22,306 nucleotides of DNA from Ruminococcus sp. UBA3855. GTDB lineage: Bacteria > Bacillota > Clostridia > Oscillospirales > Ruminococcaceae. The translations under genes and the position numbers were made by a program. The stretch's first letter is position 1. Each line of letters begins with the position of its first letter. Below the pieces are notes generated by a model. It was not told where the DNA came from and did not search any database. It worked only from the letters and a program-made list of their open reading frames with translations. Shown piece by piece: positions 8,519 to 15,469 of the stretch. The stretch is taken from assembly GCA_002392545.1 (NCBI GenBank), contig DGHF01000112.1, positions 1 through 22,306 of the forward strand, written 5' to 3'.

Positions 8519-8734
8519 ATGCAATATACACGAATCAGGAATTTGCGAGAGGATAAGGATTTAACACAGCAACATATGGCTGAATATTTGCACTGCTCAC
8601 AGCGATGTTACAGCAACTATGAAACCGGAACACGGGACATCCCCACTGAAATTCTTGTTAAAATTGCGGATTTCCACAACGTTTCCGTCGATTATCTTTT
8701 AGAGCGCACAGATAAAAAAGAAGTCAATAAATAA
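8519..8734 (+). CDS. Small XRE-family helix-turn-helix regulator
   Basis: A 71-residue Cro/C1-type DNA-binding protein made almost only of the HTH_3 domain. It starts IRNLREDKDLTQQHMAEYL, continues with the recognition-helix region SQRCYSNYETGTRDIP and ends in the usual IADFHNVSVDYLLER. There is no extra sensor domain. ATG at 8519 follows AGAGGTGATAA (8505-8515), a good ribosome site. A possible -10 (TATAAC, 8485-8490) is upstream but I see no clear -35. The gene stands alone between a terminator and a convergent gene, so its target cannot be read from context; self-regulation would be typical. Confidence 0.93.
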   Translation: MQYTRIRNLREDKDLTQQHMAEYLHCSQRCYSNYETGTRDIPTEILVKIADFHNVSVDYLLERTDKKEVNK

Positions 8735-8770
8735 AGGCAGACCGCACATAAAGTACGAACTGCCTTTATT
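8729..8770. terminator. Bidirectional terminator between XRE gene and DUF975-like gene
   Basis: An 11-base inverted repeat, AATAAAGGCAG (8730-8740) and CTGCCTTTATT (8760-8770), encloses a 19-base loop. The left arm overlaps the XRE stop. The arms are A/T-rich at their outer ends in both directions, so it can serve both convergent genes. Confidence 0.75.
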
Positions 8771-8795
8771 ATCTTCATGATACTATTTCAATTGA

Positions 8796-9641
8796 TTACA
8801 TCGCCATGTTTCCCATGTCAGTGGGCATTCCGTTTGAGATGCTTTCAGGGTTGAGTTCTTCCTCAGTGGTGAAGCCCATTGCAAGCATTTTCGCCCTCAT
8901 GCAGGTGTAAAATTCCGCCATGGTTGCCCGATAGTAAGGCATCACAAAAACCATGCCTACCATAAAACACAATGCTCCCAGAATCCACCAGCCAATAAAT
9001 GACACTTCCAGAATGAAACATTTCCATTTTTCGCCGTTCATGGTCTGTCTGGAAATTGCAAAAGCTCGTTCTTTGGGAAGATTGGGATTTTCCGCCAACA
9101 GGTACGGAATGAGAAGATATTCATACCGCTTCACAAATGCCGGTATCACCAAAGCCAACGCCCAAAGGAATGTATACAGCCATCTGAAAAACATCACCTT
9201 CATGACCGGAACATAATGACCGCTTGTAAAATAATGGAAAAATCGCCCGATATCCACTTCTCCCTGACGGCTTTTACAATAGAAACTGCACATTCCGCAT
9301 TCTGTCAGATTTGTAATAAAAATCGTTACAACAATTACAATTGCCCATGAGATAACTGCTACTGTGGCAATCCAGCGGTAAATCGGCATGAATGCATCCA
9401 GAATCTGGGGAAGATGTTTTTCGATTTCCAGCTCTGACATCTGGGAAAATTCTTCCACCAGTTCAATCCATCTTTCAATATCCTTGATAGAAACATTGAT
9501 GGAAACGGAAACAGCTCCCCTTGCAATGATATTTGGAAGATACAGCATAATGATGTACATGATTGAGATTCCGAATGCCGTCCAGTAATTGGGTTTGAGC
9601 GATTTCCATGCATTCTGTTTCAATAAACTATTCGTCCACAT
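8796..9641 (-). CDS. DUF975-like multi-span membrane protein
   Basis: A 281-residue integral membrane protein. Its start, SLLKQNAWKSLKPNYWTAF, and the later stretch IPAFVKRYEYLLIPYLLAENP, the serine/methionine/glycine segment ISRQTMNGEKWKCFI, and SFIGWWILGALC with MPYYRATMAEFY match the layout I know for DUF975 proteins. Four or more hydrophobic segments lie at about 22-40, 90-112, 148-170 and 210-237. A soluble stretch rich in Glu (about 52-85) sits between the first two. Function is unknown for the family. The start at 9641 is supported by AAAGGGGG (complement of 9648-9655). It has its own consensus promoter and lies convergent to the XRE gene. Confidence 0.85.
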   Translation of the reverse strand: MWTNSLLKQNAWKSLKPNYWTAFGISIMYIIMLYLPNIIARGAVSVSINVSIKDIERWIELVEEFSQMSELEIEKHLPQILDAFMPIYRWIATVAVISWAIVIVVTIFITNLTECGMCSFYCKSRQGEVDIGRFFHYFTSGHYVPVMKVMFFRWLYTFLWALALVIPAFVKRYEYLLIPYLLAENPNLPKERAFAISRQTMNGEKWKCFILEVSFIGWWILGALCFMVGMVFVMPYYRATMAEFYTCMRAKMLAMGFTTEEELNPESISNGMPTDMGNMAM

Positions 9642-9663
9642 AAAATTCCCCCTTTCTATTATT

Positions 9664-9692
9664 ATTGTAAATCATATTTACAATTTTGTCAA
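9664..9692 (-). promoter_or_regulatory. Promoter of the DUF975-like gene
   Basis: On the minus strand, TTGACA (complement of 9687-9692), a 17-base spacer and TACAAT (complement of 9664-9669) match the housekeeping consensus at 11 of 12 positions, about 23 bases before the start codon. Confidence 0.85.
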
Positions 9693-9771
9693 GTAGTTTG
9701 CACGAAATTTTTGAATTCTGGATATTTTTCAAGGGAAAATACATATTTTTTGTAAATTTTTTCAGAAATGC

Positions 9772-9800
9772 TTGCAATTTGAAATGAAATGCTGTATAAT
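9772..9800 (+). promoter_or_regulatory. Promoter of the aldolase gene
   Basis: TTGCAA (9772-9777), a 17-base spacer and TATAAT (9795-9800). The upstream 70 bases are very A/T-rich with T-tracts, which may act as an UP element. A short stem-loop, TGGGC/GCCCA (9809-9823), would sit at the very 5' end of the transcript. Confidence 0.82.
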
Positions 9801-9851
9801 AGTAATGGTGGGCTTACCGCCCATAATGTAAAAATCAGGAGGTCATTTATT

Positions 9852-10739
9852 ATGGCATTAGTATCTGCTAAGGACATGCTGAACAAGGCTCGTGCTGGTA
9901 AGTACGCAGTTGGACAGTTCAACATCAACAATCTCGAATGGACAAAGGCAATTCTGCTGACCGCTCAGGAGTTGCAGTCTCCTGTTATCCTCGGTGTATC
10001 TGAGGGCGCAGGCAAGTATATGTGCGGTTACAAGACCGTTGTTGGCATGGTAAACGGCATGATTGAGGAACTCGGCATTACTGTTCCAGTTGCTCTGCAT
10101 CTCGACCACGGCACATTTGAAGGCGCAAAGGCTTGCATCAAGGCTGGTTTCTCTTCCATCATGTTTGACGGTTCTCACCTGCCTTTTGATGAAAACCTCG
10201 CTAAGACAACCGCTCTGGTAAACACCTGCGACGTACTGGGCATTTCTCTGGAAGCTGAAGTTGGTGCAATCGGTGGCGAAGAAGACGGCGTTATCGGCAA
10301 GGGCGAATGCGCTGACCCTGAAGAATGCAAGACCATTGCTGACCTGAATGTCACCATGCTGGCTGCTGGTATCGGCAATATTCACGGCGCATATCCCGAA
10401 AACTGGGAAGGTCTGAGCTTTGAAACTCTGGATGCTATCAACAAGAGAGTCAACGAAGGCAGAGAAACTCCCATGCCTCTGGTTCTGCACGGCGGTACAG
10501 GTATTCCTGATGACCAGATTAAGAAGGCTATTTCCCTCGGCGTTGCTAAGATTAACGTAAACACTGAATGCCAGTGGGCTTTCCAAGAGGCTACTCGTGC
10601 TTACATTGAAGCAGGCAAGGACAAGCAGGGCAAGGGCTTTGACCCCAGAAAGCTCCTTGCACCCGGTTTCGAAGCTATCAAGGCTAAGGTTAAGGAAAAG
10701 ATGGAACTGTTCGGCTCTGTTGGCAAAGCTAACGACTAA
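9852..10739 (+). CDS. fba: Fructose-bisphosphate aldolase, class II
   Basis: Zinc-dependent aldolase splitting fructose-1,6-bisphosphate into dihydroxyacetone phosphate and glyceraldehyde-3-phosphate in glycolysis. The 295 residues show catalytic D85 and zinc ligand H86 (ALHLDHGTFE), zinc ligands H178 (GNIHGAY) and H213 (LHGGTGI), and the phosphate-binding AKINVNTECQ. These mark the shorter Bacillus-type class II group. ATG at 9852 follows AGGAGGT (9837-9843); an earlier in-frame start at 9789 overlaps the promoter's -10 box and is not credible. Codon use is strongly biased (23 of 24 lysines are AAG, while neighbours favour AAA), typical of a very highly expressed gene. A tagatose-bisphosphate aldolase is the alternative but less likely. 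Confidence 0.95.
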   Translation: MALVSAKDMLNKARAGKYAVGQFNINNLEWTKAILLTAQELQSPVILGVSEGAGKYMCGYKTVVGMVNGMIEELGITVPVALHLDHGTFEGAKACIKAGFSSIMFDGSHLPFDENLAKTTALVNTCDVLGISLEAEVGAIGGEEDGVIGKGECADPEECKTIADLNVTMLAAGIGNIHGAYPENWEGLSFETLDAINKRVNEGRETPMPLVLHGGTGIPDDQIKKAISLGVAKINVNTECQWAFQEATRAYIEAGKDKQGKGFDPRKLLAPGFEAIKAKVKEKMELFGSVGKAND

Positions 10740-10753
10740 TTTCGCATTGCATC

Positions 10754-10783
10754 AGCCCTCACTGATTTCAGTGGGGGCTTTTT
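10754..10783 (+). terminator. Terminator of the aldolase gene
   Basis: A stem of up to 12 base pairs, AGCCCTCACTGA (10754-10765) with TCAGTGGGGGCT (10768-10779) including one G-T pair, followed by a run of T. Confidence 0.92.
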
Positions 10784-10810
10784 CTTGACATATATCGGAA
10801 AAACACACGC

Positions 10811-10839
10811 TTGACAAGTCCCCCCTTTTGTGCTATAAT
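10811..10839 (+). promoter_or_regulatory. Promoter of the 67-residue protein gene
   Basis: TTGACA (10811-10816), a 17-base spacer and TATAAT (10834-10839): a perfect 12 of 12 consensus. A C-run and T-run fill the spacer. Confidence 0.92.
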
Positions 10840-10873
10840 AAAAACAACATCATGAAAAAGGGAGGGCATCAAA

Positions 10874-11077
10874 ATGAAATTGTTCTATCTCCTTGCAGGG
10901 GGCGCAGTCCTCACCGCAATTGCAACACCCTATCTTTTAAAAGCTGGTACAGAAAAAGTCAAGGAAACTCTTGAAAACTTAGAGTATGACCCGCAAACCC
11001 GAACCATCCGCCGAAAAGATGAAAATGTCATTATCTTAGAAGAAAAAGATTATCATATTGAACACCTTGACGATTGA
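10874..11077 (+). CDS. Small membrane-anchored protein, unknown function
   Basis: A 67-residue protein with a hydrophobic N-terminal segment (about 3-21, LFYLLAGGAVLTAIATPYL) followed by a charged tail with alternating polar residues (TEKVKETLENLEYDPQTRTI and onward). The N-terminus could be a membrane anchor; no lipobox or clear signal peptidase site is seen. I do not recognise a family. ATG at 10874 follows GGGAGGG (10860-10866). The gene is a single unit with a perfect consensus promoter and its own terminator, so it is likely well expressed whatever it does. Confidence 0.75.
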   Translation: MKLFYLLAGGAVLTAIATPYLLKAGTEKVKETLENLEYDPQTRTIRRKDENVIILEEKDYHIEHLDD

Positions 11078-11100
11078 TGCCAAATTTGTCTTTAATCAGG

Positions 11101-11124
11101 AAAGCCCCCCAATGGGGGCTTTTT
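11101..11124 (+). terminator. Terminator after the 67-residue protein gene
   Basis: A nine-base stem, AAAGCCCCC (11101-11109) with GGGGGCTTT (11114-11122), a CAAT loop, then further T residues. Confidence 0.93.
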
Positions 11125-11196
11125 CACGTAAAAAGCCGATTTTGTCAGGAAATATTTGTCAAAAACATCAATTTTTCGTTTGTTCATAAAATGTTA

Positions 11197-11225
11197 TTGA
11201 AATCGAGGGCATTTCTTGTTATAAT
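11197..11225 (+). promoter_or_regulatory. Promoter of the LRR-dockerin gene
   Basis: TTGAAA (11197-11202), a 17-base spacer and TATAAT (11220-11225), with GAAAGGAGTGG as ribosome site before the ATG at 11254. Confidence 0.82.
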
Positions 11226-11253
11226 GGTAGCAACATCTGAAAGGAGTGGTAAT

Positions 11254-12465
11254 ATGAAATTACATCAAATTGCCGTTGCTTGTCTGGCAGTGTGTCTGAT
11301 GGGTTCGGCTGTGCCGTTGGCAGATATAGGGGAAATTCCGGCAATTGTCGCAAAGGCGGAGGAACTTTCCGGAACTTGCGGAACAGATGCTTCTTGGAAT
11401 TTTGATTCTGAAACAGGGGTGCTGACCATTTCAGGAACTGGGGAAGTAGATAATTCCCTTTGGACAAGTAATCCCAGTATGAGAGGACTTATTAAGCAGA
11501 TAGTGATTGAAGAAGGAATTACCAATCTCAAAGATGGGGTATTCGCTGGTTGTGTCAATATGACTGATGTTACGATTCCCCAGACTTTGACAAATCTTGG
11601 AAGTGGTATATTTTCTTCATGTTATCAATTGACCTCCATTGAATTTCCGGATAATATCACAAGCATTGGGGACGGAGCATTTTATCAATGCGGAGCATTG
11701 ACACATGTCAAGCTTCCTGCCAGATTAGAGCAAATTAACGCAGGCGTTTTTTCGATGTGTTCTGCTTTGACTTCCGTCGAAATTCCAGAGGGTGTGAAGA
11801 TTATCGGAGGCAGTGCATTCAGTGACTGTAATTCCCTTGCTTCTGTAAACATTCCAGAAAGTGTGACAACCATTGATAGTGGTGCATTCAACAATTGCAG
11901 AGCGTTAAAGGAAATTCAGCTCCCTGCGGGGCTTAACAGCATTGGAAGCGGAGCATTTTATGGATGTTCCGGATTAACTTCACTCAACATTCACGAAGGA
12001 ATTACCAATATGGGAATTTCTTGTTTTGCAGGCTGTACCTCTCTTTCGTCAGTTGTCTTTCCGGCTGGAATGACAACAATCGAAGAATCCGCTTTTTCGG
12101 GTTGTTCCTCACTTGCTTCCGTTACCATTCCGGATAGTGTAATAAGCATCAAGGCTGGTGCATTTGCGAACTGTTTCAGTATCAGGAATGTTTTTTATGG
12201 CGGTTCTGTAAGAACTTGGAATTTGATAGATATTGGCTCAGAAAATGAAAAGCTCACAAATGCAACTCTTCATTTTTCTTCTATGGAAGCTTTGGTTTCA
12301 GGCGATGTCAATTATGATGGAAACCTGACTGTTTCTGACTTGGTTCAGGTAGCACAGAGTCTTTACAGGAGACACCCTCTCCCCAGACATTGTGACATGA
12401 ATGGTGATAATAATGTCAACGTCATTGACTTTGCTTTACTGAAGAAGGCTCTTCTCGACAAATAA
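11254..12465 (+). CDS. Secreted BspA-type leucine-rich-repeat protein with C-terminal type I dockerin
   Basis: A 403-residue exported protein. Residues 1 to about 23 are a signal peptide (hydrophobic core IAVACLAVCLMG, likely cut after AVPLA). A CGTDASWNFDSETGVLTISG block, usual at the head of BspA-like proteins, precedes about nine LRR_5 repeats of near 23 residues with the pattern 'L.S..IP..V..I...AF..C'. Residues about 350-403 form a type I dockerin with two calcium loops, GDVNYDGNLTVSD and CDMNGDNNVNVID. Dockerins attach to cohesins on cellulosome scaffolds, so this protein probably joins a cell-surface or free multi-enzyme complex, with the LRR part binding a ligand rather than cutting. 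ATG at 11254 is set by GAAAGGAG (11239-11246) and the signal peptide; an upstream start at 11074 would run through a terminator and promoter. Confidence 0.93.
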   Translation: MKLHQIAVACLAVCLMGSAVPLADIGEIPAIVAKAEELSGTCGTDASWNFDSETGVLTISGTGEVDNSLWTSNPSMRGLIKQIVIEEGITNLKDGVFAGCVNMTDVTIPQTLTNLGSGIFSSCYQLTSIEFPDNITSIGDGAFYQCGALTHVKLPARLEQINAGVFSMCSALTSVEIPEGVKIIGGSAFSDCNSLASVNIPESVTTIDSGAFNNCRALKEIQLPAGLNSIGSGAFYGCSGLTSLNIHEGITNMGISCFAGCTSLSSVVFPAGMTTIEESAFSGCSSLASVTIPDSVISIKAGAFANCFSIRNVFYGGSVRTWNLIDIGSENEKLTNATLHFSSMEALVSGDVNYDGNLTVSDLVQVAQSLYRRHPLPRHCDMNGDNNVNVIDFALLKKALLDK

Positions 12466-12473
12466 CCCAATTA

Positions 12474-12503
12474 GAAAAAGCCCCCGATTTCAGGGGCTTT
12501 TTC
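12474..12503. terminator. Bidirectional terminator between the LRR-dockerin gene and xylA
   Basis: An 11-base perfect inverted repeat, GAAAAAGCCCC (12474-12484) and GGGGCTTTTTC (12493-12503), loop of eight. The outer A and T runs give a U-tract on both strands, fitting the convergent genes on each side. Confidence 0.93.
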
Positions 12504-12511
12504 GATGCAAA

Positions 12512-13837
12512 TTAGAGATTGAACATGATATTATTGAGAATGCTTTCCAGTTTTTCCTGACTGCCGGAAGAAAGGGAAGCGGTCACTTCACCCTTTTCAA
12601 GAGCATATTTCTCAAGGGCTTCCATGGTAACTTTTCCATTGATGATGTCCGCACCGATGCCGGAATTCCAGCTAGCATAGCGGTTAGCAACGAAATTGTC
12701 AATTCTGCCGTCAGTAATCATCTTGTCAGCGATACGCAGACCAAGTGCAAATGTATCCATACCGGCGATATAGCTATAGAAAATATCTTCCGGAGTGAAC
12801 GAGCCACGGCGAGCCTTAGAGTCAAAATTCAGACCGCCATTGGTGAAACCGCCAGCTTTCAGAACTTCATACATGCACAAAGCAGCATCATAAATATTTG
12901 TCGGGAACTGGTCAGTATCCCATCCAAGGAGTGTGTCACCCTGATTAGCGTCAATTGAACCAAACATACCGTTGACTCTTGCCACTCTCAGTTCGTGCTG
13001 GAAAGTATGCTGTGCAAGGGTAGCGTGGTTAGCTTCAATATTCAGCTTGAAATCATCCTGCAAGCCGTACTTGTTCAGGAAACCGATAACAGTAGCGGAA
13101 TCAAAGTCATACTGATGTTTCGTGGGTTCTTTCGGCTTAGGTTCAACGTAGAAATCACCGGTAAAGCCAATCTTGCGCCCATAATCTTTGGCGAGGGTCA
13201 TCAGGCGAGCCATGTTGTCCAGTTCGAGACCCATATTGGTATTGAGAAGAGTTTCATAGCCTTCACGACCGCCCCAGAATACATAGCCATTACCGCCAAG
13301 TTTCACAGTAGCTTCGATAGCCTTTTTAATCTGTGCTGCAGCATAAGCGAACACGTCCGCACTGGGGGAAGTCCCTGCACCGTGCATATATCTCGGATGG
13401 TCAAAGCATTTCGCAGTACCCCAAAGGAGCTTTTTAGTGGGGTCAGCTTTCTGTCTTTCGGCGATATAGTCAACCACTTTGTCAAGCTGTGCATTGGTTT
13501 CTGCAAGAGTGCCATATTCCGGAGACAAATCACGGTCATGGAAACAATAGTACTCAATGGAAAGTTTATCCATGATTTCGAAAGCAGCATCAACCTTTGC
13601 AATAGCACGAGCCTCAGGGTCAGCCTGTCCCCAAGTCTTGTCAGCAGTGCCGACACCAAACATATCTGTTCCGTCACCGCCCATGGTGTGCCACCAAGAA
13701 AGCGCAAACTTGAGCTGTTCCTTCATGGGCTTGCCTGCAACAACTTCGTCAGGGTTGTAGTACTTGAAAGACAGCGGATTGTCCGAGCCTTTGCCCTCAT
13801 AAGGAATTTTGCCGATGGTTTTGAAAAATTCGCTCAT
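12512..13837 (-). CDS. xylA: Xylose isomerase
   Basis: Interconverts D-xylose and D-xylulose, the first step of pentose use in bacteria; also isomerises glucose. The 441 residues are the class II length. Visible active-site parts include H100 and D103 in YYCFHDRDLSPE (equivalents of E. coli H101 and D104), the metal-binding block FYVEPKPKEPTKHQYD, NIEANHATLAQHTFQHEL with metal Glu and His, and SIDANQGDTLLGWDTDQFP with metal aspartates. The start at 13837 is supported by AGGAGG (complement of 13844-13849). No xylulokinase or XylR gene is adjacent; upstream is a broken small gene. A xylan-using lifestyle fits the dockerin protein convergent to it. Confidence 0.97.
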   Translation of the reverse strand: MSEFFKTIGKIPYEGKGSDNPLSFKYYNPDEVVAGKPMKEQLKFALSWWHTMGGDGTDMFGVGTADKTWGQADPEARAIAKVDAAFEIMDKLSIEYYCFHDRDLSPEYGTLAETNAQLDKVVDYIAERQKADPTKKLLWGTAKCFDHPRYMHGAGTSPSADVFAYAAAQIKKAIEATVKLGGNGYVFWGGREGYETLLNTNMGLELDNMARLMTLAKDYGRKIGFTGDFYVEPKPKEPTKHQYDFDSATVIGFLNKYGLQDDFKLNIEANHATLAQHTFQHELRVARVNGMFGSIDANQGDTLLGWDTDQFPTNIYDAALCMYEVLKAGGFTNGGLNFDSKARRGSFTPEDIFYSYIAGMDTFALGLRIADKMITDGRIDNFVANRYASWNSGIGADIINGKVTMEALEKYALEKGEVTASLSSGSQEKLESILNNIMFNL

Positions 13838-13860
13838 AACGAACCTCCTGAATATAAAAT

Positions 13861-13889
13861 TTTCTGTTTCCGGAAATAGATTCCAGAAA
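13861..13889. promoter_or_regulatory. Inverted repeat upstream of xylA, possible operator
   Basis: TTTCTG (13861-13866) and CAGAAA (13884-13889) form a six-base inverted repeat with a 17-base centre, which also contains the palindrome TTTCCGGAAA (13867-13876). It overlaps the proposed -10 box, a position suited to a repressor. It does not match the classic XylR operator. Function is inferred only. Confidence 0.3.
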
Positions 13890-13901
13890 GAACAGTTTCA
13901 A
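13873..13901 (-). promoter_or_regulatory. Possible xylA promoter
   Basis: On the minus strand, TTGAAA (complement of 13896-13901), a 17-base spacer and TATTTC (complement of 13873-13878). The -10 is weak. It lies in the gap between the broken small gene and xylA. If false, xylA may be read from the promoter at 15296-15324. Confidence 0.35.
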
Positions 13902-13919
13902 AAATAAGTGAAATACCAT

Positions 13920-14100
13920 TTACTGTGGCTGATAGTCGCTGAACAAATTTAATGAAAGTAATTGATAGGAATGTCCAGCAATTCCCTGTTCATATTCACT
14001 TTGACTGATATTGGTATTGGCAATATTTTCAGAATAGGCAGTTGCAGAATGAAGAAACTACAAAAGCAAGAAGGAACAAAATAAGAAATTTATTTTTCAT
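13920..14100 (-). pseudogene. Small secreted-peptide gene broken by a one-base frameshift
   Basis: Read on the minus strand from an ATG at 14100, the first 17 codons give MKNKFLILFLLAFVVSS, a signal-peptide start, then the frame stops soon after. Skipping one T at about 14046-14050 restores a frame that continues SATAYSENIANTNISQSEYE and ends QLLSLNLFSDYQPQ at TAA (13922-13920). The joined product would be 59 residues, with a natural signal peptidase site after SATA. The span of 181 bases equals 60 codons plus one, as expected for one inserted base. The ribosome site GGAAAGGG lies eight bases before the ATG, and the start is 19 bases after the upstream gene's stop. The second frame has no start of its own. 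A sequencing error is possible. The mature peptide matches no family I know. Confidence 0.65.
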
Positions 14101-14119
14101 ATCAGAATCCCTTTCCTAA

Positions 14120-15214
14120 TTACCATAACCCTAATTCACGTTTGTCAAGGGCGAAATATTCTTCCAGAATAGCAATATAATAGCGGAATACAACCTTTCC
14201 GTTATAATATAATACGTCACCTTCTTCGGGAACGCCCAATCTTGCAAGTTCCTCATCTGTGAGACTGGAAAGTCGGATGGTTCGGAGGTCTTCCACACTG
14301 ACACCGCAAATATTTTTAGTATTGGGACCCATTCCGTCCAGTGCGAGTTCTGTTGCATCAGTTTCCAGCTCTTTACGCATTTCAGCAGTCAAGGGAATAA
14401 TCACACCATGATAAGCCTCACCGCTCATAGTTTGTTCTGAACCGTCGCTGAAAGTAACCTTGTAAGCATCTTTTCCAAGAATTGCCATTTGCTTTTCTGA
14501 AAGAGTAACCTCAATGTTGTTGGAAATCTTTTTCAAATCTTTGGAAATATCTGCACGTTTTTCCGTTTTCCACTCAATTGTGACATTGGGTTGCATGGGA
14601 CGTTCAATCATAACATCACGTTCCAGCCCCTTAATCTGAAACAGCACAAGGGTGAAATCTTTGTCCATGGCATTGGGTTCAATGGTAACTTTGGTACTAC
14701 CATTTGAACTGTCTACCGTTTCATTGACGGTACAGCGGTACAGACCAGACGGCGAATTTCCTGAAAGAATTGTTGTTGTAACGGTGGACGGTGCAAACAT
14801 GGACGTGACAACAAAATATATCAGTGATGCCACCAGATAAATCAATAATATCAATGTCCCCCAGACGGTCTTTCCGGTTTCCCCCATCCCCGAAAAGAAG
14901 AAGATGACCAACGCCACAACAAGGGGCGGTACTAAAATATTCCATTGCCCGAAATACATCAGAATCGGCAGAACCATTGCCGGAAGGAGGAAAATACTGG
15001 ATAACTTTGTAAAAAACTGTTCCCTCGTGTAAAGCATGATTATCAGCATAATCACAGAAACCGCTGTCACCATAGTAGTCGCCTGCTGGGGTTGAGTAAC
15101 CACCATGTTGTAGTAAATAGAAAAATACGCAAAAAATCCCACAAATGCACAATATACCAGACTCAGCAGGGAAATGACCCGCTTCGTCCACTTATTGCTA
15201 AAAAATTTCATCAT
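14120..15214 (-). CDS. Five-span membrane protein with extracytoplasmic domain, unknown function
   Basis: A 364-residue protein. Five hydrophobic segments lie at about 13-36, 46-62, 70-88, 92-109 and 117-140. An outer or otherwise soluble domain of about 220 residues follows, beginning NSPSGLYRCTVNETVDSSNG, which faintly recalls DUF5412-type SPDGKY starts, then a polar region with DAYKVTFSDGSEQTMSGEAY. An odd number of spans with a Lys/Arg-rich N-terminus (KFFSNKWTKR) places the C-terminal domain outside. I do not recognise the family with confidence. The start may be the ATG at 15214 or at 15211, after GGAGAGAACGAAGG. It has its own consensus promoter, and the small secreted-peptide pseudogene follows in the same orientation. 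Confidence 0.85.
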   Translation of the reverse strand: MMKFFSNKWTKRVISLLSLVYCAFVGFFAYFSIYYNMVVTQPQQATTMVTAVSVIMLIIMLYTREQFFTKLSSIFLLPAMVLPILMYFGQWNILVPPLVVALVIFFFSGMGETGKTVWGTLILLIYLVASLIYFVVTSMFAPSTVTTTILSGNSPSGLYRCTVNETVDSSNGSTKVTIEPNAMDKDFTLVLFQIKGLERDVMIERPMQPNVTIEWKTEKRADISKDLKKISNNIEVTLSEKQMAILGKDAYKVTFSDGSEQTMSGEAYHGVIIPLTAEMRKELETDATELALDGMGPNTKNICGVSVEDLRTIRLSSLTDEELARLGVPEEGDVLYYNGKVVFRYYIAILEEYFALDKRELGLW

Positions 15215-15245
15215 ACCTTCGTTCTCTCCTAATTTTTAGCAGATT

Positions 15246-15260
15246 GGTGCAGAATGCACC
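15246..15260. promoter_or_regulatory. Hairpin in the 5' leader of the five-span membrane protein gene
   Basis: A perfect six-base inverted repeat, GGTGCA (15246-15251) and TGCACC (15255-15260) around GAA, lies between the minus-strand promoter and the start codon. It could be an operator or an mRNA stem; nothing shows which. Confidence 0.3.
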
Positions 15261-15295
15261 CACCTGAATGTTTTCTTTTTGATACGTACCCTTAT

Positions 15296-15324
15296 ATTAT
15301 ATCATTTTTTGTCGCAGTTGGCAA
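15296..15324 (-). promoter_or_regulatory. Promoter of the five-span membrane protein gene
   Basis: On the minus strand, TTGCCA (complement of 15319-15324), a 17-base spacer and TATAAT (complement of 15296-15301). It is divergent from the trp promoter, whose -35 box starts 68 bases away. Confidence 0.82.
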
Positions 15325-15391
15325 GTAGTTTCTGAAAAATATTTCATGAATTTTTCCAAAATATCTTCGAAAAAAATATTTAAAAAAACAC

Positions 15392-15420
15392 TTGACAAAA
15401 TTGATGAAATATGTTATAAT
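15392..15420 (+). promoter_or_regulatory. Promoter of the trp operon
   Basis: TTGACA (15392-15397), 17-base spacer, TATAAT (15415-15420): a perfect 12 of 12 consensus, with A-rich tracts just upstream. Control is therefore likely left to the leader RNA rather than to promoter strength. Confidence 0.93.
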
Positions 15421-15469
15421 GAACTCGTTAATAATATAAATCCTTTGAACAGAAGCAAGTAATCTACAA

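Noticed and set aside
9858..10586. 242-codon minus-strand frame opposite the aldolase
   Set aside because: A shadow of the strongly codon-biased aldolase; no separate ribosome site or family match.
11074..11253. Upstream extension of the LRR-dockerin gene
   Set aside because: It would read through a terminator, a promoter and the ribosome site, and would bury the signal peptide.
12995..13879. 294-codon plus-strand reading frame opposite xylA
   Set aside because: It lies antisense to a certain xylose isomerase gene, matches no family I know, and is open because of the codon pattern of the other strand.
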